Assembly (NCBI GenBank): GCA_964462035.1
Contig: CAYXAP010000044.1
Coordinates: 11,012-75,011, forward strand
Source of the DNA: UBA1660 sp964462035
Lineage (GTDB): Bacteria; Myxococcota_A; Polyangia; Polyangiales; Houyiibacteriaceae
DNA: 64,000 nucleotides
Direction of reading: 5' to 3'
Below are positions 54,415-62,166 of the stretch, piece by piece. A program made the position numbers and the translations under genes. Numbering within the stretch: the stretch's first letter is position 1; the number at the start of each line of letters is the position of its first letter. The notes beneath the pieces were generated by a model. It was given only the letters and a program-made list of their open reading frames with translations, was not told the DNA's origin and ran no database searches.

Positions 54415-54443
54415 TTGACAGCGTCTTGAAGGGCATCTACCTA
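54415..54443 (+). promoter_or_regulatory. Candidate trxA promoter
   Basis: TTGACA at 54415-54420 is a perfect -35 hexamer. The -10 region 17 bases later (TACCTA) matches poorly, so only the -35 half is convincing. Confidence 0.45.
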
Positions 54444-54476
54444 ACGATATCGCCCGATGGACGGGCAGCATCATTT

Positions 54477-54481
54477 GGAGG
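54477..54481 (+). promoter_or_regulatory. Ribosome binding site fixing the trxA GTG start
   Basis: GGAGG lies 5 bases before GTG 54487. The in-frame ATG at 54457 would put the site inside the coding region and add ten non-conserved residues. Confidence 0.75.
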
Positions 54482-54486
54482 TGCGC

Positions 54487-54813
54487 GTGGGACAGAACGT
54501 ACGAACCGTGAACGATCTCAACTTCGACGACGAGGTGCTCCAGTCGGATGTGCCGGTGCTCGTCGATTTCACGGCGACCTGGTGTGGGCCGTGTAAGCAG
54601 ATCGCTCCGTTCGTCGACCAGCTCGCCGACGAATACGAGGGCAAGGCCAAGGTCGTGAAGGTCGACGTGGACGAGAGCCCCGGCACCGCCGCCAAGTGCG
54701 GTGTCCGCGCGATGCCCACGCTCAAGGTCTTCAAGGGCGGCGAGGTCGTCGCCGAGCACGTCGGCGCCATCCCGAAGGCCAAGATCGAAGAGCTCCTCGG
54801 CCGCGCCATGTAG
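54487..54813 (+). CDS. trxA: Thioredoxin
   Basis: A 108-residue thioredoxin, a cytoplasmic disulphide reductant recharged by thioredoxin reductase. The active site WCGPC is in VDFTATWCGPCKQIAP, and the cis-proline is in VRAMPTLKVF. Length and order are standard. The GTG start with a strong ribosome site is chosen. It is a single gene, convergent with the pseudokinase, with a hairpin after it. Confidence 0.97.
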   Translation: MGQNVRTVNDLNFDDEVLQSDVPVLVDFTATWCGPCKQIAPFVDQLADEYEGKAKVVKVDVDESPGTAAKCGVRAMPTLKVFKGGEVVAEHVGAIPKAKIEELLGRAM

Positions 54814-54881
54814 GCCCTGGTCGCGCAGCGACCACCCGTGTCCGTGCGCGTGCCCTTGCTCGTGCCCGAAACCCACGGATG

Positions 54882-54913
54882 AGAGAGGATCGTCGACACC
54901 GGCGGTCCTCTCT
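54882..54913. terminator. Hairpin between trxA and the pseudokinase
   Basis: AGAGAGGA (54882-54889) and TCCTCTCT (54906-54913) pair around a 16-base loop and are followed by TCAATT. It is placed to end trxA transcription and perhaps also the convergent pseudokinase. Confidence 0.45.
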
Positions 54914-54925
54914 TCAATTCGGCTA

Positions 54926-57196
54926 CTACTCGGTGCCGCCGCGCATCCGCTCGATGCGTTCCTGGAAGTGCTGCCGCCGCTCTTCTTCCGCCTGCTGCTT
55001 CCGGTACCAGGCGAAGGCGAAGCTACCGATGATGATCGCGGCCCCCAGCACCAGCGACACCACGAGGATGATCGCGCCCCAGTTCCGCTCGCGCGGGGCG
55101 CGCGGTGCGATCGGTCGGTCGGTCGGTCGGCTCGAGCGCCGAGCCGGCGGCTCCGAGGGCGGCTTCACGATCACCGCGGCGTCCGCGTCGAGCCGAGGCG
55201 CGCGGGGCGCCGCCGGGATCGCCTGAGCCACTGGAGCCGCGACCTGCGGGGCCGGCTGAGCCACGGGAGCCGCGACCTGCGGGGCCGGATGGGCGGGCCC
55301 CTGGATCTGCACCTGGGGCTTGGGCGCGGAGCTGTCGTCGAAGAGCACCGGACCCTTCATCCCGACCAGCGAGTCCTTTCGCGGCCGCGGGATCGGCTGG
55401 ATCCCATCGCGCGGCACCGCCTCCCGGCGACGGCGCATCTCTTCGAGATCCGCGAGCCCGACGTCGCGGGCGGGCGCTCGAGGCGCGCGCACGGCGATCT
55501 GCTCGTCGTCCGCGCCGACCTGCATCTCCAGGTCCTCGAGGCGGAGCTCCTGGGTGCCTTCCTTGCGCGGCTGCGCGGGGACGGAGGGATCGAGCTCGAC
55601 CTCTTCCTCCATCTCCTCGACCTCGAGGTCGTCGAGGCGAAGCTCCTGGGTGCCCTCCTTGGCCGGCTTCGCCGGGACACTCGGGTCGAGCGGGACCTCG
55701 TCGTCTTCGTCGTCGGCGACTTCGAGCTCGTCGAAGGCCAGCTCCTGCGTGCCGTCCTTGGCGGGCTGCACCGGGACGCTCGGATCGAGCGGGATCTCTT
55801 CCTCGGACGAGTCGATGCGCTGGATGCCGAGCGCCGCGCGCACCAGCCGAGGATCGATGGAATCCGGTTCCTGCGAGGGCGGTCCGTCCTGCCCTTCTTC
55901 GTCCTGATGACCCGCGCTCGCGGTGCGATCGAGGGCCGCGCGCACCAGTCGCGGGTCGAGGCCGGCGGTCTTCATCCGCTGCTCGAGCTCTTCCTTCGCG
56001 CGCTTCTTCGAGAGCGGCGTGAGCTTGGCGGTCTCGGCCACCTTTTCGGGCTTCATCGTGTCGATGGGGAAGCGCTTGGTGCCGGCCTCGTCCGAGATCA
56101 CCGGCGGCGGCGGTAGCCCGTCGTCCGCGTCGACCGTCTTGCTGCGCGGGCCGTTCGGTGCGGTCTTCGCGTCGAGGATGCCGGCCGCGTCCGAGTCACT
56201 CATCGCCTGCATCTGGTGGGTGTCGCCGTCGAGCACGGCGTCCGGCTGGGTCGCGCTCGGCGGAAGGGACGCGGGCGGCTCGGACGAGGGGCGCTTCGCC
56301 ATCGGTCGGACGGATCCGGCGCGAGGCACGCTCAGTCGCTTCGGCGCGCGGAAGGTCCCCGGGTCGAGCTCGGGCACCGCCAGCCCGCTCGCCTTCGCGA
56401 GCGCGTCGACCAGCGGATCGAGCGACTTGGCGCGCAGGCCCGGGTCCGGGTGGATCAGCGCACGGACCTCTTCGCCGACCGGGGTCGGCGGCAACTCGCC
56501 CGCTTCGCCAGGCTCCGGCGGAGTCTTCAGGGTCATCGCCTCGTAGACGATGGCGCCGACGCCGTAGCGGTCGGCCGCGTCCGACGCGATCCCGCGGAGC
56601 ACCTCGGGCGCCATCCGACGACGCAGCCCCGAGTCCTTCTGCAAGAGCGCGGCGACCGCGCCCACGGGGAGGGCGGGCACCACGAAGGCGCCCAGCAACC
56701 AGAGCCGGTGCGGGTCGACCCAGACGTGGTCCGCGCGCACGTCGCCGTGACGCAGCGGTGGCGGCACGGCCGCGAGCGCGGTCTCCAGGTGGCTGACCAG
56801 CGGGAGGAGCTCGGACTCGGTCATCGGCTCTCCGCTCGCGATGCGCGCATCCAGCACGTCACGGAGCGAAGCCCCCTCCGGAATCGGTTCGACGGCGAAG
56901 ACGTACTCGCCGTCTTTGTCGACATCGAGCAGCCCGGGCAGGAAACGCCCGCCCGTGCCCGACGCCTTGCGCAACGCGCGATAGGTCTCGGCGCGCCCCG
57001 TCGCGTCCAGCAGCTCCGGCCGGACGATCCGCAACACGACGCGGTCCTCGGACTCCTGGTCGAAGGCCAGCATGCCGAGGCTGAAGACGTCGTTGCGTAG
57101 CTGAGCGCGGATCTCGTAGCGCTCGGCGATCACCTGACCGCGCAGCGGCGTCGGCGTTCGCGTCGGCGAGCCCGTCACCATCGTGCGCTCGGTCAT
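54926..57196 (-). CDS. Membrane-anchored kinase-like protein, probable pseudokinase
   Basis: A 756-residue protein. The N-terminal domain (about 20-290) keeps the kinase outline, including RMAPEVLRG. Key residues are changed: no glycine loop (LRNDVFSLGML), Arg56 at the VAIK lysine position (VVLRIV), HGD 150-152 with ADH where the catalytic Asn should be, and GAF 169-171 instead of DFG. A long Pro/Glu linker holds three copies of a 24-residue LDPSVPxxPxKxGTQEL unit and two DPRLVRAAL motifs. One transmembrane helix (AIILVVSLVLGAAIIIGSFAF) and a basic tail end the protein. Its ATG overlaps the dut stop, so it belongs to the rpsO-pnp-dut unit. Confidence 0.85.
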   Translation of the reverse strand: MTERTMVTGSPTRTPTPLRGQVIAERYEIRAQLRNDVFSLGMLAFDQESEDRVVLRIVRPELLDATGRAETYRALRKASGTGGRFLPGLLDVDKDGEYVFAVEPIPEGASLRDVLDARIASGEPMTESELLPLVSHLETALAAVPPPLRHGDVRADHVWVDPHRLWLLGAFVVPALPVGAVAALLQKDSGLRRRMAPEVLRGIASDAADRYGVGAIVYEAMTLKTPPEPGEAGELPPTPVGEEVRALIHPDPGLRAKSLDPLVDALAKASGLAVPELDPGTFRAPKRLSVPRAGSVRPMAKRPSSEPPASLPPSATQPDAVLDGDTHQMQAMSDSDAAGILDAKTAPNGPRSKTVDADDGLPPPPVISDEAGTKRFPIDTMKPEKVAETAKLTPLSKKRAKEELEQRMKTAGLDPRLVRAALDRTASAGHQDEEGQDGPPSQEPDSIDPRLVRAALGIQRIDSSEEEIPLDPSVPVQPAKDGTQELAFDELEVADDEDDEVPLDPSVPAKPAKEGTQELRLDDLEVEEMEEEVELDPSVPAQPRKEGTQELRLEDLEMQVGADDEQIAVRAPRAPARDVGLADLEEMRRRREAVPRDGIQPIPRPRKDSLVGMKGPVLFDDSSAPKPQVQIQGPAHPAPQVAAPVAQPAPQVAAPVAQAIPAAPRAPRLDADAAVIVKPPSEPPARRSSRPTDRPIAPRAPRERNWGAIILVVSLVLGAAIIIGSFAFAWYRKQQAEEERRQHFQERIERMRGGTE
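55526..55792 (-). repeat. Three 72-bp repeats in the pseudokinase linker
   Basis: Copies at about 55526-55597, 55622-55693 and 55721-55792 encode LDPSVPxxPxKxGTQELxxxxLE units, separated by acidic spacers of 24-27 bases. Their conservation suggests repeated docking sites. Confidence 0.85.
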
Positions 57197-57630
57197 CGGT
57201 CGCCTTCCGGGCCGAAGCCTCCGGTGCTCCCGAAGCCGCCCGTACCGCGCTCGGTCGCGGGCGCCTCTTCGGTGGTCTCCTCCACGGCGACGCGCAGCAC
57301 CGGCTGCACGACGAGCTGAGCGATGCGGTCGCCGCTCTCGATGCGGAAGGTCTCCGCGCCGTGATTGATCAAGATCACCTTCACTTCACCGCGGTAGTCC
57401 TCGTCGATCGTACCGGGTGCGTTCAGAACGGTCACCCCGTGGCGAGCCGCCAGCCCCGATCTCGGTCGGACCTGACCCTCGGTCTCGCGAGGGAGGTGGA
57501 TGGCGATCCCCGTCCCGACGATCGCGCGATCGCCGGGCGGGATCTCCACCGGTGCGTCGAGCGCGGCGGCCAGGTCGAGCCCGGCCGCCCCCTCGGTCGC
57601 ATAGCGGGGGAGCGTGGCGTCCGGTCGCAA
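57193..57630 (-). CDS. dut: Deoxyuridine 5'-triphosphate nucleotidohydrolase (dUTPase)
   Basis: A trimeric dUTPase of about 145 residues that hydrolyses dUTP to dUMP, keeping uracil out of DNA. All five motifs are visible: AGLDLAAAL (I), RPRSGLAARHGV (II), NAPGTIDEDYRGE (III), RIAQLVVQP (IV) and the C-terminal GTGGFGSTGGFG (V). No ATG or GTG exists upstream in frame. TTG 57630 is used, but CTG 57645 would include the common VRRLRPDATLPRYA start. The gene lies between pnp and the pseudokinase, overlapping the latter's start. Confidence 0.93.
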   Translation of the reverse strand: MRPDATLPRYATEGAAGLDLAAALDAPVEIPPGDRAIVGTGIAIHLPRETEGQVRPRSGLAARHGVTVLNAPGTIDEDYRGEVKVILINHGAETFRIESGDRIAQLVVQPVLRVAVEETTEEAPATERGTGGFGSTGGFGPEGDR

Positions 57631-57687
57631 GCGGCGAACGCCCAGGCGCCCTCGCGGGCGCCGCTCTTCGTGCTCCCCCGACAGCTT

Positions 57688-60075
57688 TCAGGCCTCGGGC
57701 GTGGGCTCCGAACGCTCGGCGCGGGCCTCGCCGCCACCGTCACCCTCGCCCTCGGGGCGACGACGACGACGACGACGACGACGACCTTCACCGTCGCCAC
57801 CACCCTCACCATCACGGGCGGGGCGCTCGTCACGACGGCCACGGCCACCGCGATCCCGGTCACGGCCGCCACGGCCGCCACGGTCGTCACGACGGCCACG
57901 GCCACCGCGATCCCGGTCACGGCCACCGCCGCCACCGCGCCCGCCACGACCACCACGGTCACCGCGGTCGTCTTCCTTCTCTTCATAGCCTTCCGGCTTC
58001 TCGAGGAGGGGCTTGCGGGAGAGCTTGATGCGGCCCTCGCGGTCGATGTTCGAGACCACGACGTCGACCTCGTCGCCGAGCTTCATGAGGTCCTCGACGT
58101 TGTCGACGAAGCCCCAGTCCATGTCGGTGATGTGGAGGAGGCCGTCCTTGCCGGGGGCGATCTCGAGGAACGCGCCGTAGCGCTCGATGCGCCGGACGGT
58201 GCCCTTGTACTTGGTGCCGACCTCGGGCTCCGTGGTCAGGCCCTCGATGATGGCGATGGCCTTCTGCACGCCCTCCGGGTCGGAGCCGGCGATGGAGACC
58301 GTGCCGTCGTCGCTGACGTTGATCTGCGCGCCGGTCTGCTCGACGATCGCCTTGATCATCTTGCCGCCCGGGCCAATCACGAGGCGAATCTGGTCCGGCT
58401 TCACCTTGATGGTGGTGATGCGCGGCGCGTACTTGGAGAGATCGTCGCGGGCCTCGCCGAGGACCTTGTTCATCTCGCCGAGGATGTGGAGCCGACCGGC
58501 GCGGGCCTGCTCGAGCGCCTCGGTCATCAGCTCGGCGGACAAGCCGTCGATCTTGATGTCCATCTGGATGGCGGTGATGCCCTTGTCGGTGCCACAGACC
58601 TTGAAGTCCATGTCGCCGAGGTGGTCCTCGTCGCCCAGGATGTCGGTGAGGACGGCGTAGTCGTCGCCCTCCTTGATGAGGCCCATGGCCACGCCCGCGA
58701 CCGGCGCCTTGAGGGGCATGCCGGCGTCCATCATCGCGAGGCTGCCGCCGCAGACGGTGGCCATCGACGAGGAGCCGTTCGACTCGGTGATCTCCGAGAC
58801 GATGCGGACCGTGTACGGGAAGTCCTCCTTGGAGGGCACGAGCCGCTTGAGCGCCCGCTCGGCCAGGTTGCCGTGGCCGATCTCGCGACGGCCGGGGCCG
58901 CGGAGGAACTTGGTCTCACCGACCGAGTAGGGCGGGAAGTTGTAGTGCAGGTAGAAGGGCTTCCAATACGGGTCCTTCAGACCGTCGATCTTCTGCTCGT
59001 CCATCGCGGTGCCGAGCGTCGTGGTCACGATCGCCTGGGTCTCACCGCGGGTGAAGAGCGCCGAGCCATGGACGCGCGGCAGGATGCCGGCCTCGATGGC
59101 GATCGGGCGGACCACGTCGTACGCGCGGCCGTCGACGCGCTTCTTGGTGCTGAGGGTCAGCCCGCGCATCGTGTTGTAGCGAAGGTCCTCGTAGGCGTCG
59201 CCGATGTCGCCTTCCTGGCCCTCGAACTCCTCCGCGAGCTTCGCGACGGTGTCCTTCTTGACCTGCTTGAAGGCGCCGTAGCGCTCGAACTTCGTGGCGA
59301 CCGTGCAGGCCTCCTCGATGCCCTTCAGGGCGACTTCCTTCACGCGGGCGTCGATTGCCGGGTCGCGCTTCTCCGGCTCGAAGACCCACTTCTCCTTGCC
59401 GACGGCCTCCTGCATCTGGACCTGCAGCTCGAGCGCGCCCTGGACCGATTCGTGGCCGAACATGATGGCCTCGATGAGCTCCTTCTCCGGGACCTCGTCG
59501 CCCTCACCCTCGACCATGACCACGGCGTCCTTGGAGGCCGCGATGAGCAGGTCGATGTCGCTCTCTTCGAGCTCGGTGTTGGTCGGGTTGGCGATGAGCT
59601 TGCCGTCGACGCGGCCCACGCGGACACCGGCGATCGGGCCGGCGAAGGGGATGGGCGAGATGCCGAGGGCGGCCGAAGCGCCGGTCATGGCCAGCACGTC
59701 GGTCTCGTTCTCGCCGTCGTGGCTGAGCACGGTCGCGATGACCTGGATCTCGGCGCGGTACCCGTCGGGGAAGAGCGGGCGGCAGGGCCGGTCGATGAGG
59801 CGCGAGGTCAGGACCTCGTGCTCGCGGAGGCGGCCCTCACGCTTGAAGAAGCCGCCGGGGATCTTGCCGGCCGCGTAGGTCTTCTCGACGTAGTCGACGG
59901 TCAGCGGCAGGAAGTGCTGGCCGGGGCGGGCGTCCTTGCTGCCACACACGGTGACGAGCACGACGGACTCGCCGCAGGTGACGAGCACGGAGCCGCCGGC
60001 CTGCTTGGCGATCTTGCCGGTCTCGAGGGTGATCAGCTTGTCGCCGATCTTCACGGTCTCACGAATGATGGTCAT
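57688..60075 (-). CDS. pnp: Polyribonucleotide nucleotidyltransferase (PNPase) with RG-rich tail
   Basis: A 795-residue phosphorolytic 3'-5' exoribonuclease of the RNA degradosome type. Two RNase PH domains (for example VTVCGSKDARPGQHFLPLTVDYVEKTYAAGKIPGGFFKREG near the N-terminus, FPYTVRIVSEITESNGSSSMATVCGGSLAMMDAG later) are followed by KH (IRLVIGPGGKMIKAIVEQTGA) and S1 (GTKYKGTVRRIERYGAFLEI) domains. The last 98 residues are an unusual extension with RGGRGG and RDRDRGGRGRRD repeats and a run of nine arginines. The ATG at 60075 starts MTIIRETVKIG. It follows rpsO, the classical order. The tail probably adds RNA contacts. Confidence 0.96.
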   Translation of the reverse strand: MTIIRETVKIGDKLITLETGKIAKQAGGSVLVTCGESVVLVTVCGSKDARPGQHFLPLTVDYVEKTYAAGKIPGGFFKREGRLREHEVLTSRLIDRPCRPLFPDGYRAEIQVIATVLSHDGENETDVLAMTGASAALGISPIPFAGPIAGVRVGRVDGKLIANPTNTELEESDIDLLIAASKDAVVMVEGEGDEVPEKELIEAIMFGHESVQGALELQVQMQEAVGKEKWVFEPEKRDPAIDARVKEVALKGIEEACTVATKFERYGAFKQVKKDTVAKLAEEFEGQEGDIGDAYEDLRYNTMRGLTLSTKKRVDGRAYDVVRPIAIEAGILPRVHGSALFTRGETQAIVTTTLGTAMDEQKIDGLKDPYWKPFYLHYNFPPYSVGETKFLRGPGRREIGHGNLAERALKRLVPSKEDFPYTVRIVSEITESNGSSSMATVCGGSLAMMDAGMPLKAPVAGVAMGLIKEGDDYAVLTDILGDEDHLGDMDFKVCGTDKGITAIQMDIKIDGLSAELMTEALEQARAGRLHILGEMNKVLGEARDDLSKYAPRITTIKVKPDQIRLVIGPGGKMIKAIVEQTGAQINVSDDGTVSIAGSDPEGVQKAIAIIEGLTTEPEVGTKYKGTVRRIERYGAFLEIAPGKDGLLHITDMDWGFVDNVEDLMKLGDEVDVVVSNIDREGRIKLSRKPLLEKPEGYEEKEDDRGDRGGRGGRGGGGGRDRDRGGRGRRDDRGGRGGRDRDRGGRGRRDERPARDGEGGGDGEGRRRRRRRRRPEGEGDGGGEARAERSEPTPEA

Positions 60076-60226
60076 TTTTTCTCTCTCTTCTTCTTCATCC
60101 AACGGGCTCACCGAAGGGGTCGGGGAGAGAGCTCGTTCCTCGGTTCCATTGCTTCACCGGCGGTGAAGCCATCGAATCGAAGAAGGAGGTCTCGTCTCGC
60201 CGCCCACGGGGTGGCCGAAAACTGAT

Positions 60227-60256
60227 GCGGCGGCGTGGCCTGAGCCACGCCGCCGC
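60227..60256 (-). terminator. Strong hairpin between rpsO and pnp
   Basis: GCGGCGGCGTGGC and GCCACGCCGCCGC are perfect 13-base complements around a CTGA loop. On the minus strand it is followed by a short run of T (CAGTTTTCGG). In other bacteria the rpsO-pnp spacer carries an attenuator or RNase III site; either would fit. Confidence 0.75.
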
Positions 60257-60262
60257 AAAGAA

Positions 60263-60532
60263 TCACTTACGAATGCCGAGCGCCTCGATGATCTTCCGGT
60301 ACCGGTCGACGTCCTTGCGCCGGACGTAGTCCAGCAGACGACGGCGGCGGCTGACCAGCTTCAGCAGCCCGCGCCGGGAGGCGTGGTCCTGCTTGTGCGT
60401 CTGGAAGTGCTCCGTGAGGTAGATGATCCGCTCGGTGAGGAGCGCAATCTGAACCTCGGGAGAACCAGTGTCGCCTTCCTTGGTCTTGAAAGCCTCGATG
60501 AGCTCGAGCTTGCGGTCTTGCGTCAGTGCCAT
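60263..60532 (-). CDS. rpsO: 30S ribosomal protein S15
   Basis: An 89-residue primary 16S rRNA-binding protein of the small subunit platform. The whole sequence is family-typical, for example EGDTGSPEVQIALLTERI, HFQTHKQDHASRRGLLKLVSRRRRLLDYVRR and IIEALGIRK. It heads a minus-strand group rpsO, pnp, dut, pseudokinase. In Escherichia coli S15 represses its own translation; no such structure is demonstrated here. Confidence 0.98.
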   Translation of the reverse strand: MALTQDRKLELIEAFKTKEGDTGSPEVQIALLTERIIYLTEHFQTHKQDHASRRGLLKLVSRRRRLLDYVRRKDVDRYRKIIEALGIRK

Positions 60533-60615
60533 CCGAACCTCCCGTGGTAGGGGGTGACTCGCGCGTCCCCCTGGTTGGCGAGGGGGAGCGTGGGTTTCCT
60601 AGTTAAAGCCGGCGG

Positions 60616-60644
60616 ACCATGGCCGATGGCGGGCCCAGGGTCAA
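60616..60644 (-). promoter_or_regulatory. Candidate rpsO promoter
   Basis: On the minus strand TTGACC (60639-60644) is separated by exactly 17 bases from CATGGT (60616-60621), which would give a leader of about 75 bases before rpsO. The -35 is good, the -10 only fair. The rest of 60533-60824 shows no gene. Confidence 0.4.
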
Positions 60645-60824
60645 CTCCCGGGTGTGACCGACCGCCCCACATGGTCCCCGCGCGGGCCCGGAGAGCCCCC
60701 AGGTGCCATGGGTGGCTGTATTTTGCGGCAGGTGAGACGAAAATGGCCTCTCGTGCGTCCGCGCGTCACGGTCGTTTGGCTCCCGAATGTCAGCGTCCGA
60801 GCCTGTCTCGTGACGAATCGACAA

Positions 60825-61307
60825 TCAGTCTTCGTCAGCGGCGGGTCGCAGCACGTCGATGCGCTCGCGGACTCGATAGCCAGAGGTTCCGGTGGCGCTC
60901 GTCTCCTGGAGGACCACTCCCATGAACACGGGCTCCATGGGGCCGTCACTGCCGCTCACCGTCATCCGCCGGTGAAGCCCCTCGTCGAGCGCGTGGTCCA
61001 TGAGGGGTCGAGCGAGTGTCATGGCGCTGGGCTCGTCCTCGGGCCTCGGGATCGTCGGTGGAAGGTTCCACTCGACGACGAACATCAGCTCTCCATCGAC
61101 CACCATCCAGTAGGTCGATTGAATGTCGTAGGTCTGGCCGTCGATCGCCCACTGCTGGGGCCGGGTCGCCCCCATCGCCTGGAATGGTCCGGCCGTCCCA
61201 CGCGGACCTCCCCCAGCGCTGGAGCGGCTCGAGCATTGAATCGGCGCCGAACAAGGGGCACACGTGGCGAGGCAGAGGAGAGTGAGAAGAGGGAATGAGT
61301 GAGCCAT
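60825..61307 (-). CDS. Small putative lipoprotein
   Basis: A 160-residue predicted exported protein. The ATG at 61307 gives a signal MAHSFPLLTLLCLATC, with Cys16 as the likely lipidated residue. The mature part has DIQSTYWMVVDGELMFVVEWNLPPT and TGTSGYRVRERIDVL strand-like segments. No family is recognised. It lies alone between rpsO and the yqiJ-like gene, on the strand opposite to yqiJ. Confidence 0.6.
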   Translation of the reverse strand: MAHSFPLLTLLCLATCAPCSAPIQCSSRSSAGGGPRGTAGPFQAMGATRPQQWAIDGQTYDIQSTYWMVVDGELMFVVEWNLPPTIPRPEDEPSAMTLARPLMDHALDEGLHRRMTVSGSDGPMEPVFMGVVLQETSATGTSGYRVRERIDVLRPAADED

Positions 61308-61506
61308 GAAGTTCGGGGAAGCAGACTCCGTTCCGTTCACTGAGACACTGCCCGCAGGGAGCTTGGACGTCCGCGCGGTGCAGGAAGCATCGGCTCGGTA
61401 GAAGGGCTGCGGCAATCTGCAGCAACGGGCCTCGCCGCTGTGGCTCCGTCAGGTCGAGGAGCGCCGACTACATGTAGGCACGGTCTGTGCTCTGTGGTCG
61501 GGCATC

Positions 61507-62085
61507 ATGGACACCCTCACCCTCCTCTTCGTGCTCCCGCTCGTGTTGGCGGTCGTTCTGGGTGCCGGCGCGTTGAGCGGGCTGGGTGACCTGGGCGATG
61601 GCCCGGACCTCGAGGTCGACCACGACGTCGACGGCGATGCGCACCACCCGGTGCTCGAGCTCCTCGGCGTCGGCAAGGCGCCGCTGATGGTCCTGCTCTC
61701 GGCGGGGCTGCTCGGCTTCGGCGCGACCGGCCTCGGCGTCAGCGCGATCGCCTCCGGTTGGATCGCGTTGGTCGTGGCCTCGCTGGCGGCGCCGATCGCG
61801 ATGGGGCTGCTCGGCCGTCTCCTCGGTCGAACGCTCCCGACGAGCGAGAGCTACGCGGTCGATCAGGACGTTCTGATCGGTCGACTCGGCGTCGCGCGCC
61901 TTCGCGTGGAGTCGGACTTCGGCGTGGCGCAGGTGCGAGACGCCCACGGCTCGCTCCACGAGATCCGCTGCCGCGCCGAAGCGCCGGTCGAGGCCGGCGA
62001 GACGCTCGTCGTCGTCGGCTTCGACGGCGACCGCTTCGAGGTCGCGTCGCTCGAGGACGTCGACGGTCCCTCCCACTGGGCCTGA
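61507..62085 (+). CDS. YqiJ-like (DUF1449/NfeD-type OB-fold) membrane protein
   Basis: A 192-residue membrane protein. Hydrophobic segments (FVLPLVLAVVLGAGALSG, LMVLLSAGLLGFGATGLGV, WIALVVASLAAPIAMGLLG) precede a C-terminal beta-rich OB-fold-like domain (DVLIGRLGVARLRVESDFGVAQVRD and following). This is the YqiJ/NfeD arrangement in which the OB domain faces the cytoplasm and works with a flotillin. The next gene is such a flotillin (YqiK-like), separated by 81 bases holding a hairpin. Membrane microdomain organisation is the likely role. Confidence 0.85.
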   Translation: MDTLTLLFVLPLVLAVVLGAGALSGLGDLGDGPDLEVDHDVDGDAHHPVLELLGVGKAPLMVLLSAGLLGFGATGLGVSAIASGWIALVVASLAAPIAMGLLGRLLGRTLPTSESYAVDQDVLIGRLGVARLRVESDFGVAQVRDAHGSLHEIRCRAEAPVEAGETLVVVGFDGDRFEVASLEDVDGPSHWA

Positions 62086-62108
62086 GCGCCTCGATCCCAC
62101 TCACTCGA

Positions 62109-62130
62109 CGGCGCGCGCTGGTGCGCGCCG
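62109..62130 (+). other. Intercistronic hairpin between yqiJ-like and yqiK-like genes
   Basis: CGGCGCGC and GCGCGCCG form a perfect 8-base stem with a GCTGGT loop. It may protect or partially terminate the message and so set the ratio of the two proteins. A ribosome site (CTGGAG, 62155-62160) follows before ATG 62167. Confidence 0.4.
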
Positions 62131-62166
62131 ACGGCTGCCCATTCCCTTCACCTCCTGGAGTCCCCG

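Noticed and set aside
57361..60225. A 954-codon open frame on the plus strand opposite pnp
   Set aside because: Pnp on the minus strand is unmistakable. The opposite frame is a codon-bias shadow with Leu/Asp/Gly-rich composition.
60533..60824. Possible short gene between rpsO and the small lipoprotein
   Set aside because: Open frames here lack ribosome sites and plausible composition. Apart from the candidate rpsO promoter nothing is supported.
61308..61506. Extended N-terminus of the small lipoprotein (start at 61415)
   Set aside because: The upstream codons give no signal peptide, whereas ATG 61307 starts one directly; the region holds no other clear element.
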